64,000 nt of DNA from Mycobacterium bohemicum DSM 44277 (lineage in GTDB: Bacteria; Actinomycetota; Actinomycetes; Mycobacteriales; Mycobacteriaceae): contig NZ_CSTD01000001.1 in assembly GCF_001053185.1 (NCBI RefSeq), positions 1,172,333-1,236,332 of the forward strand. Reading direction: 5' to 3'. Positions 46,455 to 59,895 of the stretch are shown one piece after another; the stretch's first letter is position 1; the number at the start of each line of letters is the position of its first letter. Both the position numbers and the translations under genes were made by a program. The notes below the pieces were generated by a model. The model was not told where the DNA came from and did not search any database. It worked only from the letters and a program-made list of their open reading frames with translations.

Positions 46455-46544
46455 TCCGCCTGCACCGGCCCGAGCATGGTTGTTATGCAGGGATTTTCGG
46501 GGTTGCCGCTATCACTCGCGGTCGGGGCGGGCCAAGGCAGTAGG

Positions 46545-46892
46545 CTAGCCTTCCGGCGCCAGCAGCACGTCGGCATCGAAGCAGCTGTGGTCGCCGGTGT
46601 GGCAAGCGGCGCCGACCTGGTCGACCGTCAGCAGCACCGTGTCGCCGTCGCAGTCCAGCCGCACCGAGTGCACGTGCTGGGTGTGCCCGGACGTCGCTCC
46701 CTTGATCCATTGCCGGCCGCGCGATCGCGAAAAATACGTCGCCTCACGGGTTTCCAGCGTGCGGGCCAACGCCTCGTCGTCCATCCAGGCGACCATCAGC
46801 ACGTCGCCGGTGCCGCGCTCCTGCACGACGGCGGCGAACAAGCCGTCCGCGTTGCGCTTGAGCCGCGCGGCGATCTTCGGGTCGAGCGTCAT
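46545..46892 (-). CDS. hisI: Phosphoribosyl-AMP cyclohydrolase
   Basis: 115 aa from ATG 46892, overlapping the hisF stop (ATGA). Metal motifs [19 protein letters not shown], then [21 protein letters not shown] with Cys and Asp ligands. Third step of histidine synthesis. Stand-alone HisI, without the HisE domain, as in other mycobacteria. Last gene of the his cluster on this strand. Confidence 0.95.
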   Translation of the reverse strand: MTLDPKIAARLKRNADGLFAAVVQERGTGDVLMVAWMDDEALARTLETREATYFSRSRGRQWIKGATSGHTQHVHSVRLDCDGDTVLLTVDQVGAACHTGDHSCFDADVLLAPEG

Positions 46893-47662
46893 CGCACCGT
46901 GATCCCCGCCGCGGCCATGGCCGCCTTCACCTGCCCGATCGTCAGCTCGCGGAAGTGAAACACGCTGGCCGCCAGCACCGCATCGGCGCCGGCGTCCACG
47001 GCGGGCGCGAAGTGTCCGGCCGCCCCGGCGCCCCCGCTGGCGATCACGGGCACGGTGACCGCGGCGCGCACCGCCCGCAGCATCGCCAGGTCGAACCCGG
47101 CCTTGGTGCCATCGGCGTCCATCGAGTTCAGCAGGATCTCCCCCACCCCCAGTTCGGCGCCTCGGGCCGCCCACTCGACCGCGTCGATCCCGGTGCCGCG
47201 ACGACCGCCGTGTGTCGTGACCTCCCAGCCCGACGGCGTCGGCGCCGAGCCGGTTGGCACCGTGCGGGCGTCCACGGACAACACGATGCACTGCGAACCG
47301 AACTGCCGGGCCATCTCGGCCAGCAGGTCGGGCCGCGCGATCGCCGCGGTGTTGACCGACACCTTGTCGGCGCCCGCGCGTAGCAGGACGTCGACGTCGG
47401 ACACCGTGCGCACGCCGCCGCCCACGGTCAGCGGAATGAAGACCTGCTCGGCCGTGCGGCGCACCACGTCCAGCATGGTGGCGCGTCCGGACGACGAGGC
47501 CGTCACATCCAGGAAGGTGAGCTCGTCGGCGCCCTCGGCGTCGTAGGCCGCGGCAAGTTCCACCGGGTCGCCCGCGTCCCTGAGGTTTTCGAAGTTGACG
47601 CCCTTGACGACCCGGCCGGCGTCGACGTCCAGGCAGGGGATCACCCGCACCGCCAGCGCCAT
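46889..47662 (-). CDS. hisF: Imidazole glycerol phosphate synthase cyclase subunit
   Basis: 257 aa from ATG 47662. Barrel motifs [20 protein letters not shown] (catalytic Asp), [33 protein letters not shown] strand with the second catalytic Asp ([10 protein letters not shown]) and [13 protein letters not shown]. With HisH it makes imidazole glycerol phosphate and AICAR. It sits two bases after impA. Confidence 0.96.
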   Translation of the reverse strand: MALAVRVIPCLDVDAGRVVKGVNFENLRDAGDPVELAAAYDAEGADELTFLDVTASSSGRATMLDVVRRTAEQVFIPLTVGGGVRTVSDVDVLLRAGADKVSVNTAAIARPDLLAEMARQFGSQCIVLSVDARTVPTGSAPTPSGWEVTTHGGRRGTGIDAVEWAARGAELGVGEILLNSMDADGTKAGFDLAMLRAVRAAVTVPVIASGGAGAAGHFAPAVDAGADAVLAASVFHFRELTIGQVKAAMAAAGITVR

Positions 47663-47664
47663 GC

Positions 47665-48465
47665 TCAGTAGTCCTCCGGGCTGCCGGTGCTGCGCAGGAT
47701 CTCCAGGATCTCCTCGTGCGCGCCGGGCGCCGCGGCGAGCGCGGATTCGGAATCGGCGGTCCAGGGTTCACCCGCCAGGTTGGTGACGACGCCCCCCGCC
47801 GCGCGCACCAACGCCACGCCGGCGGCGTGGTCCCACACGTGGCCACCGAAACTTATTGAGGCGGCGAGGATTCCGTCGGCGACGTAGGCGAGGTCGATGC
47901 CGGTGGAACCGTGCATCCTCAGCCGCGACGACACCCGGCTGAGGTTTTCCAGCAGCGCCACCCGATAACGCCCGGGATAGCGGCCCCGCGCGTCCGCGCT
48001 GAAGGACCCGGCTCCGATCAGGGCGTCGGCGAGGTCGACGGGACCCAGCGGCGGCTGAGGCTCACCGTTTTTGATCAGCGGCCCCCCGGCGACGGCGGTG
48101 TAGCGCTCGCCGGTGAACGGCAGCCACGTCAGGCCGGCCACCGGGTCACCGCGGTGCAGCAGCCCGAGCAGGATCCCGGCCATCGGCGATCCGGCCGCAT
48201 AGTTGAACGTGCCGTCGACGGGGTCGAGCACCCACACCCACTCCGCGTCGACGTCCTCACCGCCGTATTCCTCGCCGTGCACCCCGATTCCGGTGGCCTC
48301 GGTCAGCGCGGCGACGACCTGGCGCTCGATCGCGAGGTCGACTTCGGTGGCGAAGTCGTTGCCCTTCTTCTGCACCGCCGAGCCCGCGCGGTGGCCGGCG
48401 AGGAACGGGTCGGCTGCGTCGTCCAGGATCGTCGACGCCGTGCCGACCAACGCTTCGATGTCCAA
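47665..48465 (-). CDS. impA: Inositol monophosphatase family protein ImpA
   Basis: 266 aa from ATG 48465. Two family motifs: [19 protein letters not shown] with the metal-binding Asp residues, and [19 protein letters not shown]; the Glu motif is [10 protein letters not shown]. It hydrolyses inositol or related sugar phosphates. Its place between hisA and hisF, as in M. tuberculosis Rv1604, leaves open a histidinol-phosphate role, but that activity is carried by another IMP-family protein in related species (memory). Confidence 0.93.
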   Translation of the reverse strand: MDIEALVGTASTILDDAADPFLAGHRAGSAVQKKGNDFATEVDLAIERQVVAALTEATGIGVHGEEYGGEDVDAEWVWVLDPVDGTFNYAAGSPMAGILLGLLHRGDPVAGLTWLPFTGERYTAVAGGPLIKNGEPQPPLGPVDLADALIGAGSFSADARGRYPGRYRVALLENLSRVSSRLRMHGSTGIDLAYVADGILAASISFGGHVWDHAAGVALVRAAGGVVTNLAGEPWTADSESALAAAPGAHEEILEILRSTGSPEDY

Positions 48466-48470
48466 GGCCG

Positions 48471-49220
48471 CTACTCCTGGACTTCACGGACAGCGGCCAG
48501 GGCCTGCGGCAGGGTGAACCGGCCGGCGTAGAGGGCCTTGCCGACGATAGCGCCCTCGACGCCGCGCCCGGTCAGCGTCGCTAGGGCGCGCAGGTCGTCC
48601 AGGCTGGACACCCCGCCGGAGGCGATCACCGGAGCCTCGGTGCGGTCGGCGACGGCGGCCAGCAGGTCCAGGTTGGGGCCGCCCAGCGTGCCGTCCTTGG
48701 TGACGTCGGTGACTACGAAGCGCGAACAGCCTTCGCCGTCAAGGCGTTCCAGCACCTCCCACAGATCGCCGCCGTCGGTTTCCCAGCCGCGGCCGCGCAA
48801 CCGGTGCTCGCCCTGTGAGATCTGCACGTCCAACCCGACGGCGACCTTGTCGCCGTGCTCGGCGATGGCGCGCGCGCACCACTGCGGGTTCTCCAGGGCC
48901 GCCGTCCCGAGGTTGACGCGGGCGCAGCCGGTGGCGAGCGCCGCCGCCAGCGAGTCGTCGTCGCGGATCCCGCCGGAGAGTTCCACCTGCACGTCGAGCT
49001 TGCCGACCACCTCGGCGAGCAGTTCCCGGTTGGAGCCGCGACCGAACGCGGCGTCCAGGTCGACCAGATGGATCCATTCGGCCCCGTCGCGCTGCCAGCC
49101 CAGGGCGGCGTCCAGCGCCGACCCGTACTCGGTCTCACTGCCGGCCCTGCCCTGCACCAGGCGCACGGCGCGGCCCTCGACCACGTCGACCGCGGGCAGC
49201 AGAATCAACCGCATCGTCAC
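48471..49220 (-). CDS. hisA: Phosphoribosyl isomerase (HisA/PriA)
   Basis: 249 aa from GTG 49220, overlapping the hisH stop (GTGA); ATG 49214 is an alternative. Barrel with [20 protein letters not shown] (catalytic Asp), [31 protein letters not shown] (second Asp) and [13 protein letters not shown]. In actinobacteria this enzyme serves both histidine (HisA) and tryptophan (TrpF) synthesis. That fits the absence of trpF from the trp cluster in this window. Confidence 0.96.
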   Translation of the reverse strand: MTMRLILLPAVDVVEGRAVRLVQGRAGSETEYGSALDAALGWQRDGAEWIHLVDLDAAFGRGSNRELLAEVVGKLDVQVELSGGIRDDDSLAAALATGCARVNLGTAALENPQWCARAIAEHGDKVAVGLDVQISQGEHRLRGRGWETDGGDLWEVLERLDGEGCSRFVVTDVTKDGTLGGPNLDLLAAVADRTEAPVIASGGVSSLDDLRALATLTGRGVEGAIVGKALYAGRFTLPQALAAVREVQE

Positions 49221-49833
49221 AGTCCCCCAACCCAATTGCTCAGCACGGAAGCACCGGCATCCCCGCTCTTCTCCGGGTGGAACTGGGTGGCCGAGAGCGG
49301 ACCGTCCTCGACCGCGGCCAGAAAACGCGCGTGGTGGGTGGCCCAGGTGAGCACCGCCTGCGGGGAGCCCTCCCAGCGCTGCGCGGCATAGGAATGCACG
49401 AAATAGAACCGGGTGTCCGCGTCGAGCCCGTCGAACAGGGCGCTGCCGGGGCCGGCCTCGACCACGTTCCAACCCATGTGCGGGATCACCGGGGCGTCCA
49501 GGCGCGTGACCGCTCCCGGCCACTGCCCGCAGCCCGTCGTCTCCACCCCGAACTCGACACCGCGGGCGAACAGGATCTGCATGCCGACGCACACCCCGAG
49601 CACCGGGCGCCCGGCGGCGACCCGTTCGGCGATGATCTTCTCCCCGGAGATCTTGCGCAGCCCGGTCATGCAGGCCTCGAACGCGCCGACGCCGGGCACT
49701 ACCAACCCGTCGGCGTTTGCGGCGGCCTCGGCGTCGGCGGTCACCTCGACCGCGGCGCCCACGCGTTGCAGGGCGCGCTGGGCCGACCGCAGATTGCCCG
49801 AGCCGTAGTCCAGGACCACAACCGATCGTTTTG

Positions 49834-49837
<4 letters not shown>
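49217..49837 (-). CDS. hisH: Imidazole glycerol phosphate synthase glutaminase subunit
   Basis: 206 aa from GTG 49837, overlapping the hisB stop. Glutamine amidotransferase triad: Cys in [12 protein letters not shown], His and Glu in [31 protein letters not shown] marks the N-terminus. It feeds ammonia to HisF. Confidence 0.96.
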
Positions 49838-52909
<3,072 letters not shown>

Positions 52910-52978
52910 GGTCCCCATTGTCCCAGAGCAGCTCAACTGGTTATCCGACCGGTACAGTGCCGATGAGGAGGAGCCGTC

Positions 52979-53401
52979 ATGTCTGCAAAGGATCACCCCA
53001 ACAACGCGCCGGGCGTCCCCATGCTGTTCCCGGTGTGGTTCGAGCGCTTCCAGATCAAATACCTCAACCGGGCGATCAAGCCGTTCGCGAGGTTCATGCC
53101 CGGAACCGCGACGATCAAGCACCGCGGTCGCACGTCCGGCACGCCCTACGAGACGATCATCACCCCGTACCGCAAGGGGAACACGCTGGCGATCGCGCTG
53201 GCCCACGGCAAGACGAACTGGGTGAAGAACGTGCTGGCCGCCGGGGAGGCCGACGTGCAGTTCGGCCGCGACCGCGTGGTGCACCTGACCAATACGCGGA
53301 TCCTGCCGGCGGGCTACGACGGTCCCGACGTGGAAAGTCTTCCGCGGATGGCGCGCATGCAGCTGCGCCGCGTGGGGATTTTCGTCGGCGACGTCGCCTG
53401 A
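52979..53401 (+). CDS. Deazaflavin-dependent nitroreductase family protein (Ddn-like, Rv1598c-like)
   Basis: 140 aa from ATG 52979 with AGGAG five to six bases upstream; TACAGT just before it may be the -10. The split-barrel core contains the family pattern [40 protein letters not shown] and a C-terminal FVGDVA. Relatives use reduced F420 to reduce quinones or nitro-drugs. Specific substrate unknown. Confidence 0.88.
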   Translation: MSAKDHPNNAPGVPMLFPVWFERFQIKYLNRAIKPFARFMPGTATIKHRGRTSGTPYETIITPYRKGNTLAIALAHGKTNWVKNVLAAGEADVQFGRDRVVHLTNTRILPAGYDGPDVESLPRMARMQLRRVGIFVGDVA

Positions 53402-53504
53402 GGGGGCGCTGGTTGCGTCGAGACTGCAGCCAGGGCGGCGCGCGTCGGCGTGTCGTGTGCGTGGTGTCAGTGTCGCGGCGAAACGGTGGGGCCCGTGCGG
53501 GCGG

Positions 53505-54359
53505 CTACACGTCCAGGCCGATGTCGAGTACCCGCACCGAGTGCGTCAGCGCACCGACGGCCAGGTAGTCGACACCCGTCGCGGCGTAGGTCGCCGCGTT
53601 CTCCAGGCTGAGGCCGCCGGAGGATTCCAGCAGCACCGCCGGGGCCCGGGCGTCGCGTCGCTGCACGGCCATCTGGGTCTGCCACACCGGGAAGTTGTCC
53701 AGCAGGACCAGTTCCGGCTTCTCCGGCAGCACCTCGTCGAGTTGCTCGAGCGAATCGACTTCCACCTCGCAGGGCAGGTCGGGGGCGGCGTCGCGCACCG
53801 CGCGCAGGGCCGCCACCACCGATCCGGCGGCCGCGACGTGGTTGTCCTTGATGAGGGCCGCATCGCCCAGCCCGAGCCGGTGGTTGACACCGCCGCCCAC
53901 CCGGACCGCGTACTTCTGCAGCGCGCGCAGGCCGGGCAGCGTCTTGCGGGTGTCGCGGACCTGGGCCTTGGTGCCCTGCACCGCCTCGACCCAGGCGGCG
54001 GTCGCGGTGGCGATTCCCGACAGGTGGCAGATCAGGTTCAGCATGGTCCGCTCGGCGGTCAAGAGGCCGCGGGTCTGCGCGCGCAGCGTCAGCACCGGCT
54101 GGCCGGGCCGCGCGCGGGCGCCGTCGTCGACGCGGTGGATGACCTGGTAGCCGGCCGCGCCGAGCACCTCGTCGAGCACCAGCAAGGCGATGTCCACCCC
54201 GGCGATCACCCCGGGCTCGCGCGGGACCATCGACGCCGTGGCCTGCGCGCCGGCCGGCACCGTCGCCAGCGTGGTGACGTCGGGGCCGTAGCAGAGGTCC
54301 TCGTTCAGGCCGCGGCGAATGGTTTCCACGGCGGCGGCGCGTTCGCTCTCCGAGAGCAT
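53505..54359 (-). CDS. nadC: Quinolinate phosphoribosyltransferase
   Basis: 284 aa from ATG 54359. Type II phosphoribosyltransferase: [68 protein letters not shown] and [14 protein letters not shown]. It makes nicotinate mononucleotide from quinolinate. It begins two bases after the nadB reading frame. The upstream steps are damaged here (see nadB), so quinolinate supply is in doubt. Confidence 0.96.
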   Translation of the reverse strand: MLSESERAAAVETIRRGLNEDLCYGPDVTTLATVPAGAQATASMVPREPGVIAGVDIALLVLDEVLGAAGYQVIHRVDDGARARPGQPVLTLRAQTRGLLTAERTMLNLICHLSGIATATAAWVEAVQGTKAQVRDTRKTLPGLRALQKYAVRVGGGVNHRLGLGDAALIKDNHVAAAGSVVAALRAVRDAAPDLPCEVEVDSLEQLDEVLPEKPELVLLDNFPVWQTQMAVQRRDARAPAVLLESSGGLSLENAATYAATGVDYLAVGALTHSVRVLDIGLDV

Positions 54360-54361
54360 GG

Positions 54362-55870
54362 TCAGCCAACCACCGCCAGCGCCTCCACCAGCACCGAGGC
54401 CTGATCCTCGGCCAGCCGCAACACGCTGCTGCGCGCCTGTTCGGGCGCGGCGTCGGCGAACTCCGCCCGGTGGTGGCAGCCCCGGCTCTCGGTGCGCGCG
54501 AGGGCGGCCGCCGCCACCGCGCGGGCCGTCAGGGCGAGCGCGATGTCCTCGAAATCGCCGCGGCTGGCGATGGTCCGTTCCCGCGCGCCAGAAAGCTTCT
54601 CGGACAGGCGGTTCAGCCCGGCGGCGTCGCGCACCACCGACGCGTCCCGGCTCATCGCCTTCTGCAGAGCGCGACGCCCGGGCGCGGTGTGCACGATCGG
54701 GTCGGGCGCCGACGCGCGGACGCGCCCGGCCGACGCGGCGTGCGCGGCCGCCGCCTTTCCGGCGCGGCCCCCGACCACCAGGCCCTCCAGCAGGCTGTTG
54801 GACGCCAGCCGGTTGGCCCCGTGCATGCCCGTGCGGGCCACCTCACCGGCGGCGAACAGGCCCGGCAACTCGGTCTGGCCGTACACGTCGGTGACGACGC
54901 CGCCGCAGCTGTAGTGCGCGCCGGGAACCACCGGGATGGGTTGGCGCACGGGGTCGATGCCGGCGGCGCGGCAGGAGGCGGTGACGGTCGGGAACCGGGC
55001 GGCGAAGTTGTCGATGCCGCGCGCGTCGAGGAACACGCATGGGTCGCCGGTGGCCCTCAGCCGCTCGTCGATGGCCGCGGCGACCACGTCGCGGGGCGCC
55101 AGATCGCCCATCGGGTGGACGCCCGCCGTCACCGAATTCCCTTGGCTGTCAAGCAGTATCGCCCCCTCGCCGCGGATCGCCTCGGTGACCAGCGGCCGTC
55201 GGGCGCCGCCGCTGCCGGCGGCGTGGAGCATGGTCGGATGGAACTGGATGAATTCGAGGTCGCTGACGGGCACGCCGGCCCACAGGGCCAGGGCGATGCC
55301 GTCACCGGTGGCGCCCTCGGGATTGGTGGTCGCCCCGTAGAGCTGCCCCAGGCCGCCGCTTGCCAGGATCACCGAGGGCGCGCTGATGATCCCGAACCCG
55401 TCGGCGTTGCCCACCGAAACCCCGGTCACCGCCGTGCCGTCGTGCAGCACCCGCAGGGCGACGTGGCCGCCGCGGATGTCCAGCATGGCCGCGGCCTGGT
55501 CCAGCGCCCGCTGGACCTCGGCGCCGGTCGCGTCTCCGCCGGCGTGCACGATGCGCCGCCGGGAATGACCGCCCTCGCGCGTCACGGCCCATTGGCCGGG
55601 GAGCGACTCGTCGAAACGCGCTCCGTCACCGACCAGCTCGGATACCGCGCGGTAGCCGTCGGCGACGATCGAGCACACCGCGTCCGCGTCGCACAGTCCC
55701 GCCCCGGCGGCCAGGGTGTCGGCGACGTGCGCCTCCACCGAGTCGTCGTTGCCGGGCAGGACGACCGCGATGCCGCCCTGCGCGTAATGCGTGGCGGTGG
55801 ACTTGCGTTGGCTACCCGCCTTGGACAGCACGATCACGCGGCGCCCGGCGCGGTGGGCGGCCAGCGCAGC
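54362..55870 (-). pseudogene. nadB: L-aspartate oxidase NadB, 5' end deleted (no FAD dinucleotide motif)
   Basis: The frame encodes nearly all of L-aspartate oxidase: [100 protein letters not shown] and GMHGANRLASNSLLEGLVVG. The first ~20-25 residues, including the GxGxxG FAD-binding motif expected just before AALAAHRAG, are missing. Upstream of base ~55865 the sequence is the middle of nadA, and the start codon is lost. The remaining frame stays open through nadA antisense-phase codons but has no plausible start. Without the Rossmann motif the enzyme should not bind FAD. Confidence 0.85.
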
Positions 55871-56802
55871 AGCGCGGCCGGGGTGATCATCTTCATGAAC
55901 CGGCACGACGCGCGGTCGTTGACCGCCTGGAAATCCACTTGCGGTGCGGCCCTGCGCAATTGGTAGAGCATGCCGACCTCCGTGGCGACCAGCACCTTGC
56001 GGGCGCGGGTTTCGTGAGCCGCCTCGAGCATGCCGCCCGTGGACAGGATCTTCACCCGGTCGGCCGGGAAGGCGCCTTCGCCGGCCAGGTACAAAGCCGA
56101 AGTGGCGCAACCGCATTCGGGATGAACGTACAGCTCGGCATCGGGGTTGGCGCGGGCCTGGCCGGCGAGCTCGTCGCCGTTGATGCCGGCGTGGACGTGG
56201 CATTCTCCCGCCCACACGTGAATGTTGGTGCGGCCGGTGACGCGGCGGACGTGGGCGCCCAGGAACTGGTCCGGGCAGAACAGTACCTCGCGGTCGGGGT
56301 CGATGGAGTTGACCACGTCGACGGCGTTGGACGAGGTGCAGCAGACGTCGGTGAGCGCCTTGACCGCGGCCGTGGTGTTGACGTAGGAGACGACCACGGC
56401 GTCGGGGTGTTCGTCCTTCCAGGCGCGCAGCTCGTCGGCGGTGATCGAGTCGGCCAGCGAGCAGCCGGCCCGCTGATCCGGGATGAGGACGGTCTTGTGC
56501 GGGCTGAGGATCTTGGCGGTCTCGGCCATGAAGTGCACGCCGCAGAACACGATGGTGTCCTCGGGCGCGTCGGCCGCGATCCGGGACAGGGCCAGCGAGT
56601 CGCCCACGTGGTCGGCGACGTCCTGGATGGCGGGCAGCTGGTAGTTGTGCGCGAGCACGGTGGCGTTGCGCAGCCTGGCCAGCCGGCGGACCTCGGCGGC
56701 CCACTGCGCGTCGCCGTCCACACCGGCGTAGCCGGTTGCAGAATCGGTGATGCGGGCAGTCATGTCTTCAGAGAGCGTGTCCATGCGGATCGAGACCGTC
56801 AT
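55834..56802 (-). CDS. nadA: Quinolinate synthase NadA, C-terminus altered by deletion
   Basis: 322 aa from ATG 56802, with GGAG before it. [4Fe-4S] Cys in [33 protein letters not shown] and [14 protein letters not shown]; substrate motifs [19 protein letters not shown] and AGCSLADSI. Homologues are ~350 aa. Here homology ends at MITPAALLR, and the last eleven residues (WPPTAPGAA end) come from nadB DNA read out of frame. About 28 C-terminal residues are lost. All three cluster Cys remain, so some activity is possible. It would condense iminoaspartate, which NadB no longer seems to supply. Confidence 0.92.
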   Translation of the reverse strand: MTVSIRMDTLSEDMTARITDSATGYAGVDGDAQWAAEVRRLARLRNATVLAHNYQLPAIQDVADHVGDSLALSRIAADAPEDTIVFCGVHFMAETAKILSPHKTVLIPDQRAGCSLADSITADELRAWKDEHPDAVVVSYVNTTAAVKALTDVCCTSSNAVDVVNSIDPDREVLFCPDQFLGAHVRRVTGRTNIHVWAGECHVHAGINGDELAGQARANPDAELYVHPECGCATSALYLAGEGAFPADRVKILSTGGMLEAAHETRARKVLVATEVGMLYQLRRAAPQVDFQAVNDRASCRFMKMITPAALLRWPPTAPGAA

Positions 56803-56827
56803 GGCGGCTCCTTTCGCAGCCCGGAGG

Positions 56828-56848
56828 TTTTCGACTTATGATCGAAAA
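56828..56848. promoter_or_regulatory. Palindromic operator between nadA and its NrtR-type regulator
   Basis: TTTTCGA (56828-56834) and TCGAAAA (56842-56848) form a perfect inverted repeat around CTTATGA. It lies 26-46 bases upstream of nadA and covers the ATG 56838 of the regulator. NrtR-family repressors bind palindromes in nad promoters (established). This is the obvious site for shared and autogenous control. Confidence 0.6.
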
Positions 56849-57557
56849 CATGCCACATCGTAGCACCGAACACGAGGTGCTCGCGGTCGTGTTCCAGGTT
56901 CGCGGCGTTACCGCCGGCCCCCGCGCAGGAAAACCGCAGCTGAACGTCCTGTTATGGCAGCGTGCCCAGGATCCGCAGCGGGGCGCCTGGTCGCTGCCCG
57001 GCGGGCGGTTGCGCAACGACGAGGACATGACCACCTCCGTCCGGCGGCAACTGGCCGAGAAGGTCGACCTGAAGCAACTGGCCCACCTCGAGCAGCTCGC
57101 GGTCTTCTCCGAGCCCCATCGGGTTCCCGGCGGCCGGGTGATCGCCTCGACCTTCCTGGGGCTGGTGCCCTCCCCCGCCACGCCCGAGCTCCCGCCGGAC
57201 ACCCGCTGGCATCCGGTCAACGCGCTGCCGCCGATGGCCTTCGACCACGCCCCCATGGTGACCCACGCCCGCGCCCGGCTGGTCGCCAAGCTGTCCTACA
57301 CCAACATCGGGTTCGCCTTGGCGCCAAGGGATTTCGCGTTGTCGACGCTGCGCGACATCTACGGAGCCGCCCTGGGCTATCAGGTCGACGCCACCAACCT
57401 GCAACGGGTGCTGGTGCGCCGCGGCGTCATCTCGCACACCGGGACCTTCGCCCAGTCCGGTCGCAGCGGCGGCCGGCCGGCGGCGATTTATGAGTTCACC
57501 GACTCCCAACTGCGGGTCACCGACGAGTTTGCCGCGCTGCGGCCCCCGGGGCTTTGA
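56838..57557 (+). CDS. NrtR-family transcriptional regulator of NAD synthesis (Nudix-like domain plus winged helix)
   Basis: 239 aa from ATG 56838 (GGAGG ten bases before); ATG 56850 gives 235 aa, closer to the ~236 aa of Rv1593c. Residues ~10-140 form a Nudix fold, but the catalytic box is degenerate: GGRLRNDEDMTTSVRRQLAEKVDL has RQ and EK in place of RE and EE, as in regulators that have lost hydrolysis. Residues ~150-235 are the NrtR winged helix (DFALSTLRDIYGAALGY, NLQRVLVRRGVI). ADP-ribose or NAD-related ligands release such repressors. It diverges from nadA. Confidence 0.88.
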   Translation: MIENMPHRSTEHEVLAVVFQVRGVTAGPRAGKPQLNVLLWQRAQDPQRGAWSLPGGRLRNDEDMTTSVRRQLAEKVDLKQLAHLEQLAVFSEPHRVPGGRVIASTFLGLVPSPATPELPPDTRWHPVNALPPMAFDHAPMVTHARARLVAKLSYTNIGFALAPRDFALSTLRDIYGAALGYQVDATNLQRVLVRRGVISHTGTFAQSGRSGGRPAAIYEFTDSQLRVTDEFAALRPPGL

Positions 57558-57692
57558 CCGCGCTGTGAATCCGGTCGCAGGCCACGCGCGTGACCTGGGA
57601 AATGTCACAACCTGGTGCGCAGTGCGGCGATTGCGTTTTGGCTACCGCCCGTTCATACGGGAGAATCCCGGGTGGCCATGAAGGGAGCCTCA

Positions 57693-59033
57693 ATGGTTGA
57701 GCTCGGCAATCTGGCAGGCACGCGGGGGGCGCAGTGGATCGGTCAGCCCCCGCACGAGGGGCTGCAGCGCAAGGTGCGCCCGCTGCTTCCGTCGGACGAC
57801 CCGTTTTACCAGCCCCCGCTCGGTTTTCAGCACGCCGAGCCGGGCACCGTGCTGCGGTCGCGCGACGTGGAGCTGGCGTTCCTGGGCGTGATCCCGCAGC
57901 CCGTCAAGGCCGTGCAGCTGCTCTACCGGACGATGGACATGAACGGCACGCCCGAGGCGACGGCGACCACGGTGATCGTCCCGCTCGAGGCGGCGCCCGA
58001 GCGCCCGTGCCCGCTGCTGTCCTACCAGTGCGCGATCGACGCCATGACGTCCCGCTGCTTCCCGTCGTACGCCCTGCGTCGCGGCGCCAAGGCCCTCGGA
58101 TCGATCGGCCAGTTCGAGCTGTTCCTGATCCTGGCCGCGGTGGCCGAAGGATGGGCCGTCTCGGTGCCCGACCATGAGGGCGTCCGCGGCCTGTGGGGCG
58201 CGCCGTATGAGCCCGGCTACCGGGTGCTCGACGGCATCCGGGCCGCGCTGAGCTTCGAGCGCCTCGGATTGTCCACGGGGGCCCCGATCGGGCTGTGGGG
58301 GTACTCCGGCGGCGGCCTGGCCAGCGCGTGGGCGGCCGAGATGTGCGGCGCCTACGCGCCCGAACTCGACATCGTCGGGGCGGTGCTCGGCTCGCCGGTC
58401 GGCGACCTCGGCCACACCTTCCGCCGGCTCAACGGCAGCCTGCTGGCGGGGCTGCCCGCGCTGGTGGTGGCCGCGCTCGCCCACATCTACCCCGACCTCG
58501 ACCGCGTCATCAAGGAACACGCCAACGAGGAGGGGCGCGCCCTGCTCGAATCGCTGGAACACATGACGACCGTGGAGGCCGTCGTGCGGATGGCGCGCAA
58601 GAACATGGGCGATTACCTCGACGAGCCGCTCGAGGACATCCTGTCGACGCCCGAGGTCAGCTTCGTGTTCGACAACATCAAGCTGGGCGCCGCGGTGCCC
58701 ACCCCGCCGGTGCTGATCGTGCAGGCCGTGCACGACTACCTGATCTCCGTCGACGACATCGACGAGCTCGCCGACGCCTATTCCGCCGGCGGCGCCCGGG
58801 TCACCTACCACCGCGACGCGTTCAACGAGCACATGCTGCTGCATCCGCTGTCGGCCCCGATGACGCTGCGCTGGCTCACCGACCGGTTCGACCGCCGGCC
58901 GCTGACCGAGCACCTGATCAGGACCACCTGGCCGACGATGTTCAACCCGATGACCTACGTCGGCATGGCGCGGCTGGCGAAGATCGCGGCCAAGGTCATC
59001 ACCGGCCGCACGGTTCACCGGCGACCGCTATGA
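57693..59033 (+). CDS. Lipase-family alpha/beta hydrolase (Rv1592c-like)
   Basis: 446 aa from ATG 57693, AAGGGAG upstream, exactly the length I recall for Rv1592c. Secretory-lipase (LIP) family: GYSGGG nucleophile elbow in [19 protein letters not shown], acid in [16 protein letters not shown] and His in [10 protein letters not shown]. No classical signal peptide. Oxyanion region [20 protein letters not shown]. It likely hydrolyses esters or triacylglycerol; exact substrate unknown. An upstream extension to 57615 is not supported. Confidence 0.9.
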   Translation: MVELGNLAGTRGAQWIGQPPHEGLQRKVRPLLPSDDPFYQPPLGFQHAEPGTVLRSRDVELAFLGVIPQPVKAVQLLYRTMDMNGTPEATATTVIVPLEAAPERPCPLLSYQCAIDAMTSRCFPSYALRRGAKALGSIGQFELFLILAAVAEGWAVSVPDHEGVRGLWGAPYEPGYRVLDGIRAALSFERLGLSTGAPIGLWGYSGGGLASAWAAEMCGAYAPELDIVGAVLGSPVGDLGHTFRRLNGSLLAGLPALVVAALAHIYPDLDRVIKEHANEEGRALLESLEHMTTVEAVVRMARKNMGDYLDEPLEDILSTPEVSFVFDNIKLGAAVPTPPVLIVQAVHDYLISVDDIDELADAYSAGGARVTYHRDAFNEHMLLHPLSAPMTLRWLTDRFDRRPLTEHLIRTTWPTMFNPMTYVGMARLAKIAAKVITGRTVHRRPL

Positions 59034-59684
59034 CACCGGCGCGGCGGGTTCCGTAGGCCCCACCGGTTCCGTGGGTCCCACCGGCCCCACCGGCGATGCC
59101 GGCCCGGCGGGCGGAAGGGCCCCGAGGTCGTCGTGCGCGTTCGCCGCCGCGAGCACCGCGTAGACCAGCGCCGCGACGCCGACCGGCCACAGCAGGGTCG
59201 CCGCCAACGGCAGCGGCTGATCGGAGAAGAACACCGGCGGCGCCTCCAGGACGTAGGCGACCGACGGCTTTCCCACCAGCGGCACCGCGTCGAAGTTCAG
59301 TGCGCCATAGCGCAGCCGCACCAGGACGGCGCCCACCGCCGACGCGGCGGCGGCCGCGGTCGCCATCCCCGCCGACAGCCCCACGACCATCGCCGGACCG
59401 CGATGCTCTCGCCACTCCCACACCAGGACCGCGCCGACCACCGCCAGCACCGTCAGCAGGCCCAGCATCAGGCAGGGCGCGTCGAAGAAGTGCTGGGATT
59501 CGTTGCCCAGGTAGTCGTGCACGCGCTCACCGGAGCGCGTGAGCGCCACGACCGCGTGAATCGGCGGGGCGATCCAGGCCCACAGCCCGCCGATCAGCAC
59601 GCCGGCAAGCGAAATGCCCAGGGCGGCAAGGAAAATGGTATGCCGCCGCGAGGGCCGGGCGGTGCCTTGCTGCCGGTCCGTCAT
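59028..59684 (-). CDS. DUF2567 membrane protein (Rv1591-like)
   Basis: 218 aa from ATG 59684, overlapping the bsaP stop (ATGA). Four helices ([79 protein letters not shown]) and a Pro-rich repeat tail ([16 protein letters not shown]). Function unknown. Its 3' end overlaps the convergent lipase gene by six bases. Confidence 0.85.
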   Translation of the reverse strand: MTDRQQGTARPSRRHTIFLAALGISLAGVLIGGLWAWIAPPIHAVVALTRSGERVHDYLGNESQHFFDAPCLMLGLLTVLAVVGAVLVWEWREHRGPAMVVGLSAGMATAAAAASAVGAVLVRLRYGALNFDAVPLVGKPSVAYVLEAPPVFFSDQPLPLAATLLWPVGVAALVYAVLAAANAHDDLGALPPAGPASPVGPVGPTEPVGPTEPAAPVS

Positions 59685-59878
59685 CGCCGCGGTTCCACGT
59701 CGGCGGAATCGAGGTGACCGTGGCGCGAGCAGTGCGCCCGCCAGCCGTCGGGGCGGACCTGCACCACCATCCGCCGGCCACACTGCGCGCAGAACCGGGG
59801 CGGCTCCAGGCCCAGCTGGGCCGCCGTGGGCACGGCGGTCTCCCCTAACTTCCCGGTGTACACGTTGTAGGCGCCCAC
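59681..59878 (-). CDS. bsaP: Biotin synthase auxiliary protein BsaP
   Basis: 65 aa from GTG 59878, 17 bases after bioB. The small protein has the Cys pair [10 protein letters not shown] and a later HCSRHGH, a likely metal or Fe-S site. Position and size match Rv1590, whose mycobacterial homologue was recently shown to be needed for BioB activity (memory). It overlaps the DUF2567 gene, so bioB, bsaP and DUF2567 are one transcription unit. Confidence 0.82.
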   Translation of the reverse strand: MGAYNVYTGKLGETAVPTAAQLGLEPPRFCAQCGRRMVVQVRPDGWRAHCSRHGHLDSADVEPRR

Positions 59879-59895
59879 GGCTCAGCCACCGGCCG

